Source: Methanobrevibacter cuticularis (GTDB lineage: Archaea; Methanobacteriota; Methanobacteria; Methanobacteriales; Methanobacteriaceae). Taken from it: a stretch of DNA of 45,183 nucleotides. Position numbers and translations under genes: made by a program. Numbering within the stretch: the stretch's first letter is position 1; every line of letters begins with the position of its first letter. Shown here piece by piece: positions 44,395 through 45,183 of this stretch. The notes beneath the pieces are model-generated. The model searched no databases, had not been told where the DNA came from, and saw only the letters and a program-made list of their open reading frames with translations. The DNA lies in NCBI RefSeq assembly GCF_001639285.1, contig NZ_LWMW01000086.1, forward strand, positions 1 through 45,183, written 5' to 3'.

Positions 44395-45183
44395 ATTATT
44401 CATCCTTAACAAATAATTTATCCTTAAAAGATTATTGTTGTCAGTAATAGATTATTATTTAATTCTAATCATCATATGCTGTAATTCTCATTTTTATTAC
44501 AAATTATAATTTAATGAATTATAATAATTATTTTAAATTTAATGAATTTTAATATTATTTTAAATTTAATGAATTTTAATAATTATTTTAAATTTAATGA
44601 ATTATAATAATTATCTTAATTTACTAATATCCAATTATATTAATTGATTTTAATATTATTTTTATTATAATGGTTAAATAGTTAACTAATAAAAAACTAA
44701 ATCTATTAAAACTGGATATTTATTTTCATAATCGAAAATATTAATTATTTTTTAACCATTATATTGTTATTATAATTATTTTAATAGAATAATTAATTAA
44801 GTTCATTGATGGTTTAAGTAAATAATTTTTGATAATTATAATTAAATTAACAATGATTAAAAAGTTAATTTTTTCAATTATAGCAATGATTAATTTTAAT
44901 TTTAGGATATAATTGAGGTTAAAAATTGGTTCAATTTTTAGGATGTAATTAAAAATTGGTTCAATTTTAGGATGTAATTAATAATTAGTTCAATTTTTAG
45001 GATATAATTAATAATTAGTTCAATTTTTAGGATATAATTAATAATTAGTTCAATTTTTAGGATATAATTAATAATTAGGGAGTGTTTCATAAGTAAGATT
45101 TTTAAAAAATTTAATAGAAGTATTCATCATTTAAAATCTTTAAATGTTATATAACTATCTATATTATTTTATTCATTAAAAAT
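44395..45183. other. Right-edge spacer, repeat-rich
   Basis: No gene is visible. About 44510-44615 is a degenerate repeat of TTAATGAATTTTAATA/TTATTTTAAAT with period near 33, and 44905-45078 is a 30-bp tandem array. The last 105 bases (from GGGAGTGTTTCATAAG at 45078) look different and could be the start of another element. Confidence 0.5.
44905..45078. repeat. Tandem repeat, about six copies of 30 bp
   Basis: TTCAATTTTTAGGATATAAT followed by TAATAATTAG recurs with unit starts near 44930, 44959, 44989, 45019 and 45049. The last three copies are identical. Confidence 0.85.

Overview
The window is very AT-rich, archaeal DNA, most likely from a hydrogenotrophic methanogen of the order Methanobacteriales close to Methanobrevibacter. 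Markers read from the sequence are heterodisulfide reductase HdrC-HdrB, the hydrogenase maturation protein HypE, ribosomal protein S8e, diphthine synthase DphB, 2-phosphoglycerate kinase, small methanogen-type conserved proteins (DUF749-like and DUF2096-like) and a surface protein with a peptidoglycan-binding-like module. An archaeal 7S (SRP) RNA and a tRNA-Ser(GCT) lie at 39.8-40.4 kb. Ribosome binding sites of the GGTGAT/GGAG type precede most genes. Intergenic DNA is long, extremely AT-rich and full of short tandem repeats.

Layout. 0-3 kb: the end of an unidentified gene with odd A/C-rich composition, then S8e, hypE and an RDD membrane protein. 3.5-9.2 kb: an accessory or defence-like stretch with a membrane-anchored thermonuclease, a stand-alone Cas4-like nuclease, a frameshifted tail of a type I restriction HsdR subunit, a tightly overlapping three-gene cassette (UPF0175-type antitoxin fusion, PIN/DUF3368 nuclease, 386-residue unknown protein) and a decayed IS1-like element. 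9.7-23.6 kb: mostly household genes, namely a DEAD-box helicase, two DNA-binding regulators, a GDP-mannose branch (nucleotidyltransferase-cupin fusion divergent from gmd), Tex, a secreted transglutaminase-like protein, dphB and a zinc-ribbon protein.

24.6-26.5 kb: a second accessory patch with a HEPN-type pseudogene split by a small inverted-repeat element (MITE), a VapBC-type toxin-antitoxin pair, a KilA-N remnant, and a copy of a dispersed element whose fuller copy lies 10 kb away at about 16 kb. 26.6-30 kb: a zinc-ribbon/TM2 membrane protein with two very small genes, a strong candidate for an undescribed structured RNA (about 27744-27912, behind a good TATA box, with two mutually exclusive pairings), and a pair of paralogous unknown genes.

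30-45 kb: a short TGT-like protein, hdrCB (HdrC with a long charged N-terminal extension), conserved methanogen genes, a phosphoesterase, an MFS transporter, 2-phosphoglycerate kinase overlapping a CBS protein, 7S RNA, tRNA-Ser, a cation efflux protein, an M20 peptidase and an aminotransferase. The genes most worth following up are the structured RNA, the three-gene cassette at 5.5-7.8 kb and the two small mobile-element families. All calls come from reading the sequence; no database search was run.
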